DNA from: a virus
Direction: 5' to 3' (one strand)
DNA length: 27,642 nucleotides
Virus record (IMG/VR): IMGVR_UViG_3300007539_000152
Span: 1-27,642 of that record
The notes under the pieces: generated by a model
What the model was told of the DNA's origin: nothing
The model's database searches: none
The model's input: only the letters and a program-made list of their open reading frames with translations
Shown: in pieces, positions 5,465 to 14,083 of the stretch
Layout: every line of letters begins with the position of its first letter
Position numbering within the stretch: the first letter of the stretch is position 1
Made by a program: the position numbers and the translations under genes

Positions 5465-8400
5465 TTAGATTAATTTAATCCACAATCTATTTGCGTTTGC
5501 TGTAGCACTTGGTAAAGTAGTTGGCAAAGTGTAAGGAGATCCCAAAACCTCTCTCATACCAATTGCAGCAAGCCCGCCACCGTCATTAATTCCGTAATAA
5601 TTAGAAGTCCCAGGATCTCCCGAAACTGCAACCCAATATTCAGTATCAGCCGTTAAATCTACCGTACTTGAAAAGGTAAGCGTAACAATTCCAGCCGTCG
5701 ACGTTACCGTGCTAGATAAACTAGCCAAAGAGGTTCCAGCGGAATTATAAATTCTAGCATCCATTAAAGTGGCATCAGCACCAACGGAATTACAATAAAT
5801 TAACATACTAGTAACAGTCATTGAATGATTCATGTAAACTTTATGGTAATATGCATCAGTATTCATATTTAACGTAGTGTTAGCCATACTGAATGGGAAT
5901 GTTTCGTGTATACCTCTTAATGTGTATTGAGTTGTCTTAACATCATCGGCAGTCAGTAAAACTTCGTCAATATTATTTGCGGTTCTCTTAACTGTAATTG
6001 GAGAACTACCAAAAGAGTCAAAAGCGTCATTGGCTAAAACACCGATTTGTAGTTGATCATTTTCCGCTTTAATTACCCATTTAGTTTCATTTGCTGTTCC
6101 TCCGTCCTCTTGTAATACAATATGGTCGGAAGTGTCTTTGACATGTAATCGACCATTTGCACCACTTGCGCCAAGATTTAATCCAAAATTACCACCAGAA
6201 ATTGTTACACCTGTATGTCGTGTTACTCTACCGCCTGAACTTAATGTCATCATATTTTCATAAGATCCGGTCATACTCAAAATGTCAATTTCGCCAGTAC
6301 TAGGGATTTGAATCCTTATTGAATTATTGGTTCTTATAAAAAATGCGTTTGCATCAGTAGTTCCGATGTCAACACTTCCAGTTTGGCCACCGTTTACAAT
6401 GTCACCTGTTCCGGTGCCTAATAAATCTTTATTACTTAATCCATTATAAAAATATAAATTAGTTCCGTTATACCATAAATCACCATCATTTGGTGTTGTT
6501 GGATTCACTGCGGAGCTAGATTCAATATTAAATGTAGCGTAAGAAGTTGTGGCCTCTGGAAAGTTAACCAATGCATTACCATTAGATGGATGACCTATGC
6601 CAACTGTATTATTATTGTCAACTCCAAAAAATGTTAAACCGCTTCCACCTTGTTCAGATATTCTAAATGTGTCTGATCCATCTATACCAACCAAAAACTG
6701 AACGTTTCCATTTTCAAAACTTAGTTTTGATTCATAAGTTGACGCAGCAACCAAACTAAGATAAGTATTACCTAATGATGCATTATCTTTAATGGTTAAG
6801 TTTGCTTCTTGAGCAATATTTAACATGTTAGCTGGTGTTTGATGTCCTATGTTAACATGATCATTATTAGGCCCTATGAAAATATTGCCCTTTGTAGCGT
6901 TTTGAGTTGAACTTAACGTTAAATCTCCATTAGCATCGTTTGATCCATGGATCGTTCCATTACCAGCACTAGAGGAAAGAGCAATTGCTTGGTTTCCAGT
7001 TCTACCAGACCCTAAAACATATTGTGTGTGATCATCATCTGAAAGCCCGGTAAGTCCTCCGTGATCAGTTCCAGCCGCAGCAATTAAATCAACATTAGAA
7101 GAACCATTATAGAAATATAAATTTGTACCATTCCACCATAAATCGCCACTTGTTGGTGTTGTTACATTAACTGCCGCGCTGGCTGTTACTCTTAAGGCAC
7201 TATATCCCGTCGTATTAGCTGCCGTAATTAATGAACCGGCTTTTACATTAACATTTGAAGTTTTATCAATCTCCAAAGCCAAAACAGCATCTCTGGATGT
7301 TCCAGAGTTGGTCCAAAATCTTAAATGAGCACCACCAAAGCCAGAGCCATAATTACCAAGACCAACAAAGTCAATATATCTTGTAGAATTCGCGCCAGTG
7401 TCTCGAACTGTGTTTATATGTAATCCATCATAATAAATATTATTTGCACTTGTATCGTTTAAAGCATAAGTTTCACCGCCGGATTTATCGTAAAACCCAA
7501 GTATTGAAAGTGTTGGGACTGGTGAATCCGGGGAAACCTGGAAAGCGTCACCCTGAACACCAATGACCATTGAATCTTTCATTGAATGGCTAAAATATTT
7601 CGCTTGCTCTTGTATATGGTTAGAAACCGCGCCCCATGTTAAACCACTTCCCCCGTCCGTTTCTTCAATAGAATAATAATAAGAGGCATATTTAGCGCAC
7701 CTGTAGGCACCTTCAAAATTCAAAGATGTTTGACTATGAATAATCGCGCCTTTACGTCTTCTATTTATATATTCATGGTCAGAACTTGTGTATTGTTGCC
7801 CACTTAATAAATTTACACTTGGTAAGGTTGAGGCTTCACTTAATATAAAAACGTCTGATAAATTATTGTCCCAATAAACTTTCGGTACATCAACACCAGG
7901 GTTAGCAATAACAATTGTGGCACCTTTTGATTTTGCATGCGAGTAAATTTGGCCATAATCACTAATTTCAGAACTTAAATCACTTTTAAAATCTGTACCA
8001 GCTCCACCCAAAGCAACATAGTCGAACCCGTCCCAGAATTCATCTATAAAAATTCCGTCAATATTTGGGTAATAATTATACCAATCATCAATTTTTGCAT
8101 TTGTATTGGTTACAAAGTCAGTGTCGTTGTAAGCTGCATTTGCATTTAATGTAGGATAATAACCATAGGCAGTACCACCGTATAAACTAGTAACATAACC
8201 AATTACACGGCACCCTATGCCCTGTAATCTTTCAATCATAGTGGTAATGTCACTATTAACATGAGATCCGTTAGGGTCAGAATCCAAAGGGTACCCACTA
8301 GATGGGTTTAAAATTACAGTAAATCCAACTTGAGGGTATTTAATTCTAGCATCTATAATATCTTGATAATCTGATAAACTAAGTGATCCAGTATTAATAT

Positions 8401-8728
8401 AAATTGGAACTAAAATATTGTTCTCGTAAGAACTGGCCGTAAGTATATCCTCATTAGCTTCGGTTATACTACTTTTAACCTCTTCAATAGCTGCGTTTAC
8501 ATCTGTAGCCGATCCACTCCAGTTTATCCCAATACTTGAGGCAAAGTCATTTGAAGCGTTTGAAATGTGTTCATCACTTGAAAAAGTTAAAAATGTATCA
8601 TCAACTTTTCTATAAGCAAACCCCTCTGTCGTTCCATTCGTAAAGAATGAAATCATTCGATCGTCTAAATTACCTTGTGAAGTGGTTTTACTTGTTGTCT
8701 CATTAAATTGAACTAAAATTTTCGCCAT
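5465..8728 (-). CDS. Tail fibre with a Spherulin-4/GH135-like glycosidase domain
   Basis: This 1087-aa protein is probably the receptor-contacting fibre or spike. Residues 1-60 are a likely virion-anchoring segment. Residues about 103-305 resemble the Spherulin-4 / GH135 TIM-barrel family: ILVPIYINTG, VILNPSSGYP, RVIGYVTSLYGG, then IDGIFIDEFW with an adjacent acidic pair D229/E230, IVIANPG and FILSEAS with E298. The acidic pair plus a later Glu is the layout expected for catalysis in this family, whose studied members cleave galactosamine-containing polysaccharide. Residues 556-571 contain the phage fibre motif HGGLTGLSDDDHTQY. A 31-residue unit is repeated at 518-548 and 739-769. Residues about 945-1087 form a beta-rich domain (DTEYWVAVSGDPGTSNYYG) that may bind carbohydrate. 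No C-terminal chaperone domain is recognised. Substrate is inference. Confidence 0.85.
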   Translation of the reverse strand: MAKILVQFNETTSKTTSQGNLDDRMISFFTNGTTEGFAYRKVDDTFLTFSSDEHISNASNDFASSIGINWSGSATDVNAAIEEVKSSITEANEDILTASSYENNILVPIYINTGSLSLSDYQDIIDARIKYPQVGFTVILNPSSGYPLDSDPNGSHVNSDITTMIERLQGIGCRVIGYVTSLYGGTAYGYYPTLNANAAYNDTDFVTNTNAKIDDWYNYYPNIDGIFIDEFWDGFDYVALGGAGTDFKSDLSSEISDYGQIYSHAKSKGATIVIANPGVDVPKVYWDNNLSDVFILSEASTLPSVNLLSGQQYTSSDHEYINRRRKGAIIHSQTSLNFEGAYRCAKYASYYYSIEETDGGSGLTWGAVSNHIQEQAKYFSHSMKDSMVIGVQGDAFQVSPDSPVPTLSILGFYDKSGGETYALNDTSANNIYYDGLHINTVRDTGANSTRYIDFVGLGNYGSGFGGAHLRFWTNSGTSRDAVLALEIDKTSNVNVKAGSLITAANTTGYSALRVTASAAVNVTTPTSGDLWWNGTNLYFYNGSSNVDLIAAAGTDHGGLTGLSDDDHTQYVLGSGRTGNQAIALSSSAGNGTIHGSNDANGDLTLSSTQNATKGNIFIGPNNDHVNIGHQTPANMLNIAQEANLTIKDNASLGNTYLSLVAASTYESKLSFENGNVQFLVGIDGSDTFRISEQGGSGLTFFGVDNNNTVGIGHPSNGNALVNFPEATTSYATFNIESSSAVNPTTPNDGDLWYNGTNLYFYNGLSNKDLLGTGTGDIVNGGQTGSVDIGTTDANAFFIRTNNSIRIQIPSTGEIDILSMTGSYENMMTLSSGGRVTRHTGVTISGGNFGLNLGASGANGRLHVKDTSDHIVLQEDGGTANETKWVIKAENDQLQIGVLANDAFDSFGSSPITVKRTANNIDEVLLTADDVKTTQYTLRGIHETFPFSMANTTLNMNTDAYYHKVYMNHSMTVTSMLIYCNSVGADATLMDARIYNSAGTSLASLSSTVTSTAGIVTLTFSSTVDLTADTEYWVAVSGDPGTSNYYGINDGGGLAAIGMREVLGSPYTLPTTLPSATANANRLWIKLI
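6422..6514 (-). repeat. Second copy of the NGTNLYFYNG unit in the tail fibre
   Basis: This encodes residues 739-769 of the fibre (SAVNPTTPNDGDLWYNGTNL and onwards). It is strongly similar at protein level to the copy at 7085-7177. Within it GDLW-NGTNLYFYNG is almost unchanged. Confidence 0.8.
7085..7177 (-). repeat. First copy of the NGTNLYFYNG unit in the tail fibre
   Basis: This encodes residues 518-548 of the fibre (SAAVNVTTPTSGDLWWNGTN and onwards), the partner of the copy at 6422-6514. A looser relative (PSEGDSSYVQEDKRVYYYNG) occurs in the neighbouring 1650-aa protein at 13095-13181. Confidence 0.8.
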
Positions 8729-8738
8729 CTATATACCT

Positions 8739-11700
8739 TTAAAAATCAAACGGGTTGTAGTCTTCGTCGCTGTCCGCGTATGTATCATCATCAAATTGGT
8801 AATCGTTTATACTTGCTGAAATATCACCAGTGTTTCCCGTTGGATAAGTACCAACTTGAGAAGCATCCTTAAAAGGCCATAAATCAGATACTTGTATTTG
8901 ATAATCTATCAAATTACTAGAAATATCGCCCGTCTCACCATCCCATCGGTAATCATAAAAATTATTAATAATTTCTGGTGGTAATGCGCTAAACATTGTG
9001 ATTTTACTTCTTCCGTTGTAGTAGTCTGGTTTTATGCCTTTTACAAATCCGTCAACATTTACATTATTACTATAAAAATAACTTTTAAATCTGATAAAAT
9101 CACCTTCAACAACTTTATTTCCATTCACATTAGTATTATATATAGTGTAACTCATTGGTACGTCAAATGAAAACTCCCATGCATTAAAAATATAATAATT
9201 TAAGCATTTTTGGATATATCCATAAACTGAGCTTACACTATTTAAACTTTCACTGTAAAACCATTCTAAATCAATGGTCTTTGTCACTTCTTCACCAGTT
9301 GAAAAGTAGTTTTTAGAAAATACAAAATAGTCTTGATACCTAACTTTTATAGGATTTGAAAAAATATCGTCAATTCCATCAATTTGTAATTGATTATTTG
9401 AATCAAGATAAATTACAACCTGATTTTTATATTCTTTCTTTGCCCAATCCCAATAATAATTAAAAACAAATTTATTATAAATTTCAGTCGATTTTCTAAA
9501 CTTAATTTTACTTACTGAATCTTTTAAAACTATTGAGTCATCAAAAGTAATAACAGGTTGACTATAATCAGTGGTAACCAATGATTTAAAATTAATTGAT
9601 CCGTCATCCTTAATTACTGCGCTGCAAAATAAATTGTTTGCAATTTCGCGTGTTATATCTGACACTTTTTGGTTTTCAAAAAATTGCTTTCTGGTTTTCC
9701 AAGTTTCGCGTCCTGTTAAACCTGTAAATGATAATTCTTTATTTAATTTTTTATCAAAAATATTTGTCGCAATCTCTTGCGGGCTTTCTAAAATATTTTC
9801 GTCGGAATCAACTCGGCCACCGTCTAATTTTACATAAAACGTGCCTTTTTCTATGTCGAATTCTTTTTCGTAAGAAATATACATTTCAGTTATATCAATA
9901 TCTTTTCTAGCAGTATCAATAGAAACTCCAGAAATCCCATTATAAAACCCTGAAACCTCAAAACTAACCCTGGAAACATCCGGTTTAGTTGGAAAGCTAA
10001 ATGAACTAATTGGAGTAAATGAAACCTGAATAGCTACCGCATTCCCAAATAAATAAGATCCTGAGTCAAATAAACTTGAGTTAAGGGTAATTAATTCTTT
10101 TCCAATATGACAAGTAACCCCACTACTTAAAGTGGTTGTTCCGCTTCCTGTGTAGTCACCGTCAACCGTACCACCCAGCCAGCTAGGTTTATTATTAATA
10201 CAAATAAATGAACTATCGCCCTCTGTAACATTTAATAATGAATCGCTAAATGATCCGCTGAAGGCTGTTGATTTTGTATTATCATTAAATATTACCTGTA
10301 CAGTAACAAAAACCCCATCAACATAATTATCAATGGCTACACTTGATTTTCTTAAGGTGAACTCCTTAATAACTTGAGTTAGTAATAAATTAACATTTTG
10401 AGCACCAATCAATTTGTCGCGCATGTCTTGATCAACTTGGAAATACCTTACAAATGCGGCACCCTCATTGTATATACTGTTTGCGTTGAATCTGTCAGCC
10501 CATGATTTATAATCAATACGAATAGCGTTTAAATTGCCGCCGTTTGACTGCGCATCCAATGTGTTTGTTACTCTTCTATTTGTTTCTGAATTTATCCAAG
10601 CGTAATTAACCAAAAACCATCTATAAGAATTATTGGTTAACTTGTTTAAATGTGAATTATTACCAAAATTTTCCCTATAAGTTTTTTCATACTTTGCGAA
10701 AATACCGCCAGTAGTTGCTGAACCTCCGTCATAAGCTCCAGAATTTCTTATTAACAATAATTCCGTTGATCCTTCATTAGGCATTATTAAATCAATTTTT
10801 TCAATCCCTGCAATATCATTTGCCCCAACTGGAATATGTTGAGCTATTGCCGTGCCTTCAATCACATTTGTATAAATATCGTTTCTTAAATCATCTTTAT
10901 AAACTTTGGACAAAGTAAGCTTTTTATCTTCTAAGCTTGAAAGACCATTATTAAAAGCTCTAACATTAATACTTAATTGAGTAGTTTTCTCAATTCCCGT
11001 GTTGTCTTCGTCTGCAATGAATAAGCCTTCCGGATATTGAATGTATTTGTCTTGCTCTTCATCGAAATAATAAACTTTAGGGCTTTTTTGACTGGTGGTA
11101 AACCCTTTGCATTTGACTTCATCAATAGCAAATTTAATTGATCTTGAAACAATCTCTATTCTATCACCAGCTTGCAAGCCTAAATCAACACCGTTTGGTA
11201 ACCAAATTTTTACCCTACCCGACGCTTGTATTGCTTCATAAGCAAAAATTCTACTCGAACCTGTTCCAGATCCGCCAGAAAAAACAACATTTACAAAATT
11301 TGTTCCGGCATTATTTTTAAAATCATCATTTACTGAATCAGTACTTATATTTGTTTCAATCTTTTGATACCCGGATTCTATAACAACGCTGTAAACGTAA
11401 AATATTAAAGAATCTTGACCATTTACCGTCAGTAGCTCGGAAGGTTGGTTATCAAAAATAACATTTTGCATTCTAGCATAATTCCACCGCCCATAACTTA
11501 AAGGTAATGGTAAACCTTTAAACTCTTCACTAACTTGACCGCTTATTGATGTTAAGTCCGAACCTTCTAAAACCTTGTCAGGAATAACGAAATCTTTATT
11601 AAATAAATATGAAGGCTCAACATCGAATTCATAATTATAATAATCGATTGAATTATTTTTATTAACTCCCGATCTAATTAAAACTTTTTGATCTGCTCCG

Positions 11701-13691
11701 CTAGTGTTATCATAAACGTAAAATCTTACTTTTGCACCAAAGAAATTATATTTCTCTAAATCTATGTGCCTTCTACTTGAATTATCGATTGCAAATTTAA
11801 AACCCTGTGGAGTTGACACCGCTGGACCTTGATCAATATTTATATTTGACGTTGGAAAACGAATAGAGTTTTTGTTTATTATCCCGGTCAAAAAATTGTT
11901 ATTAGATGTTAAAGCATTTGAAACACTAATAGTTTGAAATGTTGGCAAATTTGTACTAGTATCACTGTAAGAACTATAAATTATACCGCTAGTTTCATTA
12001 ATAACATTTTCATCTATTCTTGCGTTTGAATTTGTTCCTATTGATTCTGAAAGACTTGTGCCTGCCGTAATCCTATAAACTTCTGTGTAATAAATACCAG
12101 AAAAATACTCCCTAAATGCGTAAACATGCCCATTATTATCTATGATAATATCTTCAAACTCACCAACTGGACTTGTTTGAACTGTAATTATTCTATCCCA
12201 TGAAACACAATTGTCAGTTGATTTAAATACATAAGTATGACTCCCGCTAAAATGAGAGCCGCACATATAAAAGGCATCGTCTTTTTTAACCATTTTGTGC
12301 GATCGATTCAAACCAATATTTACCACTGTATCGTCACTAACTAAAGTCGCTGTTACTCCACCATCCAAAGATTTATAAACACCGTCACCCCTTACATAAA
12401 AATAAATCGCGTCATCATCTGGATTGTATACGATTCCACTTCTAGTGGTCAAACATAAACTAGCAGCAACGGAAAAACCCTGGCTCCATGTTGAGCCGTT
12501 ATCAGTTGAATAATACAAATACCATGTACTCGTATTTGATGTGACCATAACTAATCGGCCGTCATTCATCGAAACCATTCCGCGTGGTTCACCTGTAATT
12601 GATGAACTTGATATTGTCCAGTTTGCGCCGTCATCCGTAGAATATGCAACTTTCCCGGCATAAGTAGGAGAGCCCTTACCAATAAATACAATCCAAGAAT
12701 CATTAAAAGAATGGTAAATAATACCTTCTCCTATGTAACTATCACCGCCTGAACTATAAATTGTAGTTTCTGCGTCTGGAGTTGTTGAGCCGTCGTTAAA
12801 TCTTAAACATAATGTGTCGCCATTATTAATAACAGCGCTTCCTGTGCTGCCTGAAATCAATATCATTCCGTCACTTTGACGAATCGCTATTCCTTGCCGC
12901 CTTCTCGTTTCTGTGTCGTCTGTGTGTACAGTCTGAATTGTTGTATCATAACCAACTGTCGCATTTTCCAAAACAAATTTATTATAATATGTTTCGGTTA
13001 ATTGAGTTGTTGAAAATGCAGCCCAGCGAAACACACCATTTAACAAGCCTAAATCAGGATCATCAACAATTTTTTGTTGTAAATTTACACCTTTATCAAT
13101 CTGAATCCATGATGAACCATTATAATAGTAAACCCTTTTATCTTCCTGAACATAACTTGAATCACCCTCAGAAGGACTTGAAACACTCGCTAAATCAGAA
13201 ATTAAAGCAAGATTATTTGTAATTCCAATCAAGTTAGGCTCGACCTCAATTAAAAAATCAATTGTAGAAACTGTGTTTATTTCATCCGTTGAACCTGTCC
13301 CCGAATATGATAAACTTAATTCAATCTCATAAAGTCCATTTGTTGAGCTGAAAGCTTGTTCACCATCCAAATTAAAGTTTAAAAGGTATGCGTAAAAAGT
13401 GGTTGCAATATTGGGCCCAAAAATTTCCTCTCCACTTTGACCTTCAATCTGAACCTTTTTCCCAGAATTATTAATTAAATAATCTTTGATCGTTTGGTAA
13501 TCTGATTCATCAATTTGAACTAACTTAATATTAGCAATTCGCTCTTTTCTTGCTCCAAAATTCACAAATTCTAATGTATTATCAGTGTGAACTAATTTTT
13601 TGAGTGTATCATTATATAAATAGCCACCCGTATTATTTCCTAATACAATATTAAAATTAACTGTTGGAATACTTGAGCCGAGAAATTTCAT
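8739..13691 (-). CDS. Large tail protein with Asp-box (sialidase-like) repeats
   Basis: This 1650-aa protein lies between a small distal tail protein and the fibre, where the central tail hub or host-contact protein is expected. Residues 1-145 look like a tail-tip attachment domain. Residues 171-199 carry a YYYNGSSW motif. Residues about 260-570 hold Asp-box motifs of BNR/sialidase-type beta propellers: STDDGANW (351-358), STDNGSTW (395-402), SLDGGVTAT (441-449, Trp missing) and STDNCVSW (491-498, Gly replaced by Cys). They are 40-50 residues apart, as expected for propeller blades. The C-terminal half contains GLTGRETWKTRKQFFENQKV and long beta-rich stretches that may be the hub. The Asp boxes show the fold, not an enzyme; I do not see the sialidase arginine triad clearly. 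It overlaps the upstream gene by 4 bases. Confidence 0.75.
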   Translation of the reverse strand: MKFLGSSIPTVNFNIVLGNNTGGYLYNDTLKKLVHTDNTLEFVNFGARKERIANIKLVQIDESDYQTIKDYLINNSGKKVQIEGQSGEEIFGPNIATTFYAYLLNFNLDGEQAFSSTNGLYEIELSLSYSGTGSTDEINTVSTIDFLIEVEPNLIGITNNLALISDLASVSSPSEGDSSYVQEDKRVYYYNGSSWIQIDKGVNLQQKIVDDPDLGLLNGVFRWAAFSTTQLTETYYNKFVLENATVGYDTTIQTVHTDDTETRRRQGIAIRQSDGMILISGSTGSAVINNGDTLCLRFNDGSTTPDAETTIYSSGGDSYIGEGIIYHSFNDSWIVFIGKGSPTYAGKVAYSTDDGANWTISSSSITGEPRGMVSMNDGRLVMVTSNTSTWYLYYSTDNGSTWSQGFSVAASLCLTTRSGIVYNPDDDAIYFYVRGDGVYKSLDGGVTATLVSDDTVVNIGLNRSHKMVKKDDAFYMCGSHFSGSHTYVFKSTDNCVSWDRIITVQTSPVGEFEDIIIDNNGHVYAFREYFSGIYYTEVYRITAGTSLSESIGTNSNARIDENVINETSGIIYSSYSDTSTNLPTFQTISVSNALTSNNNFLTGIINKNSIRFPTSNINIDQGPAVSTPQGFKFAIDNSSRRHIDLEKYNFFGAKVRFYVYDNTSGADQKVLIRSGVNKNNSIDYYNYEFDVEPSYLFNKDFVIPDKVLEGSDLTSISGQVSEEFKGLPLPLSYGRWNYARMQNVIFDNQPSELLTVNGQDSLIFYVYSVVIESGYQKIETNISTDSVNDDFKNNAGTNFVNVVFSGGSGTGSSRIFAYEAIQASGRVKIWLPNGVDLGLQAGDRIEIVSRSIKFAIDEVKCKGFTTSQKSPKVYYFDEEQDKYIQYPEGLFIADEDNTGIEKTTQLSINVRAFNNGLSSLEDKKLTLSKVYKDDLRNDIYTNVIEGTAIAQHIPVGANDIAGIEKIDLIMPNEGSTELLLIRNSGAYDGGSATTGGIFAKYEKTYRENFGNNSHLNKLTNNSYRWFLVNYAWINSETNRRVTNTLDAQSNGGNLNAIRIDYKSWADRFNANSIYNEGAAFVRYFQVDQDMRDKLIGAQNVNLLLTQVIKEFTLRKSSVAIDNYVDGVFVTVQVIFNDNTKSTAFSGSFSDSLLNVTEGDSSFICINNKPSWLGGTVDGDYTGSGTTTLSSGVTCHIGKELITLNSSLFDSGSYLFGNAVAIQVSFTPISSFSFPTKPDVSRVSFEVSGFYNGISGVSIDTARKDIDITEMYISYEKEFDIEKGTFYVKLDGGRVDSDENILESPQEIATNIFDKKLNKELSFTGLTGRETWKTRKQFFENQKVSDITREIANNLFCSAVIKDDGSINFKSLVTTDYSQPVITFDDSIVLKDSVSKIKFRKSTEIYNKFVFNYYWDWAKKEYKNQVVIYLDSNNQLQIDGIDDIFSNPIKVRYQDYFVFSKNYFSTGEEVTKTIDLEWFYSESLNSVSSVYGYIQKCLNYYIFNAWEFSFDVPMSYTIYNTNVNGNKVVEGDFIRFKSYFYSNNVNVDGFVKGIKPDYYNGRSKITMFSALPPEIINNFYDYRWDGETGDISSNLIDYQIQVSDLWPFKDASQVGTYPTGNTGDISASINDYQFDDDTYADSDEDYNPFDF

Positions 13692-14083
13692 ATTTTAACC
13701 AATCTTATATTTATTTTATACCAGTTTGTCTGTTCTCTTTCAGCTTGATCAAAACCAATTATTCTACAATTATTTGACGAACCCCTATTGTTATCGTCAA
13801 ATAAATCATACCCGGTTGCTGTTGCTGTTATTTGTGTATTATAGTTATTTTGTAAAAATGATTCTAGGGCATCATATAAACTTCTGTGTATTCTTAAAGC
13901 TAACTTAATGGTTATAATTACATTGTCGGATAAAGTTACATTTACTTTTTTACCTGTATTCCAGGTGTTATTGTCTGCCCTGTGTGCAATGTCTAAAGTT
14001 TCTCTAGATACATCTATAGGGGTTAATATTTCATAACTATTTGTAAAAGTTACTGAACCCGTACCCGTGAAAGTTAAACTCAT
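13688..14083 (-). CDS. Small distal tail protein, 131 aa
   Basis: This beta-rich protein (starts MSLTFTGTGSVTFTNSYEIL) is encoded between tape measure and the large tail protein, overlapping both by 4 bases (ATGA at each end). In siphophages this slot usually holds a distal or minor tail protein that joins tube and hub. Residues 40-70 and 110-131 look like beta strands (NVTLSDNVIITIKLALRIH, NWYKINIRLVKI). The first 145 residues of the next gene have a similar beta-strand pattern, so the two may interact. No named family is recognised with certainty. Confidence 0.65.
   Translation of the reverse strand: MSLTFTGTGSVTFTNSYEILTPIDVSRETLDIAHRADNNTWNTGKKVNVTLSDNVIITIKLALRIHRSLYDALESFLQNNYNTQITATATGYDLFDDNNRGSSNNCRIIGFDQAEREQTNWYKINIRLVKI

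Noticed and set aside
9571-9910. Plus-strand ORFs inside the large tail protein gene
   Set aside because: They are antisense shadows with no ribosome binding sites or recognisable domains; all convincing genes are on the minus strand. The same holds for other plus-strand ORFs, for example 12938-13222, 19488-20225 and 22588-23055.
12177-12674. Calling the large tail protein a sialidase enzyme
   Set aside because: Asp boxes mark a propeller fold but not activity; the arginine triad and catalytic Tyr/Glu of sialidases could not be identified with confidence.
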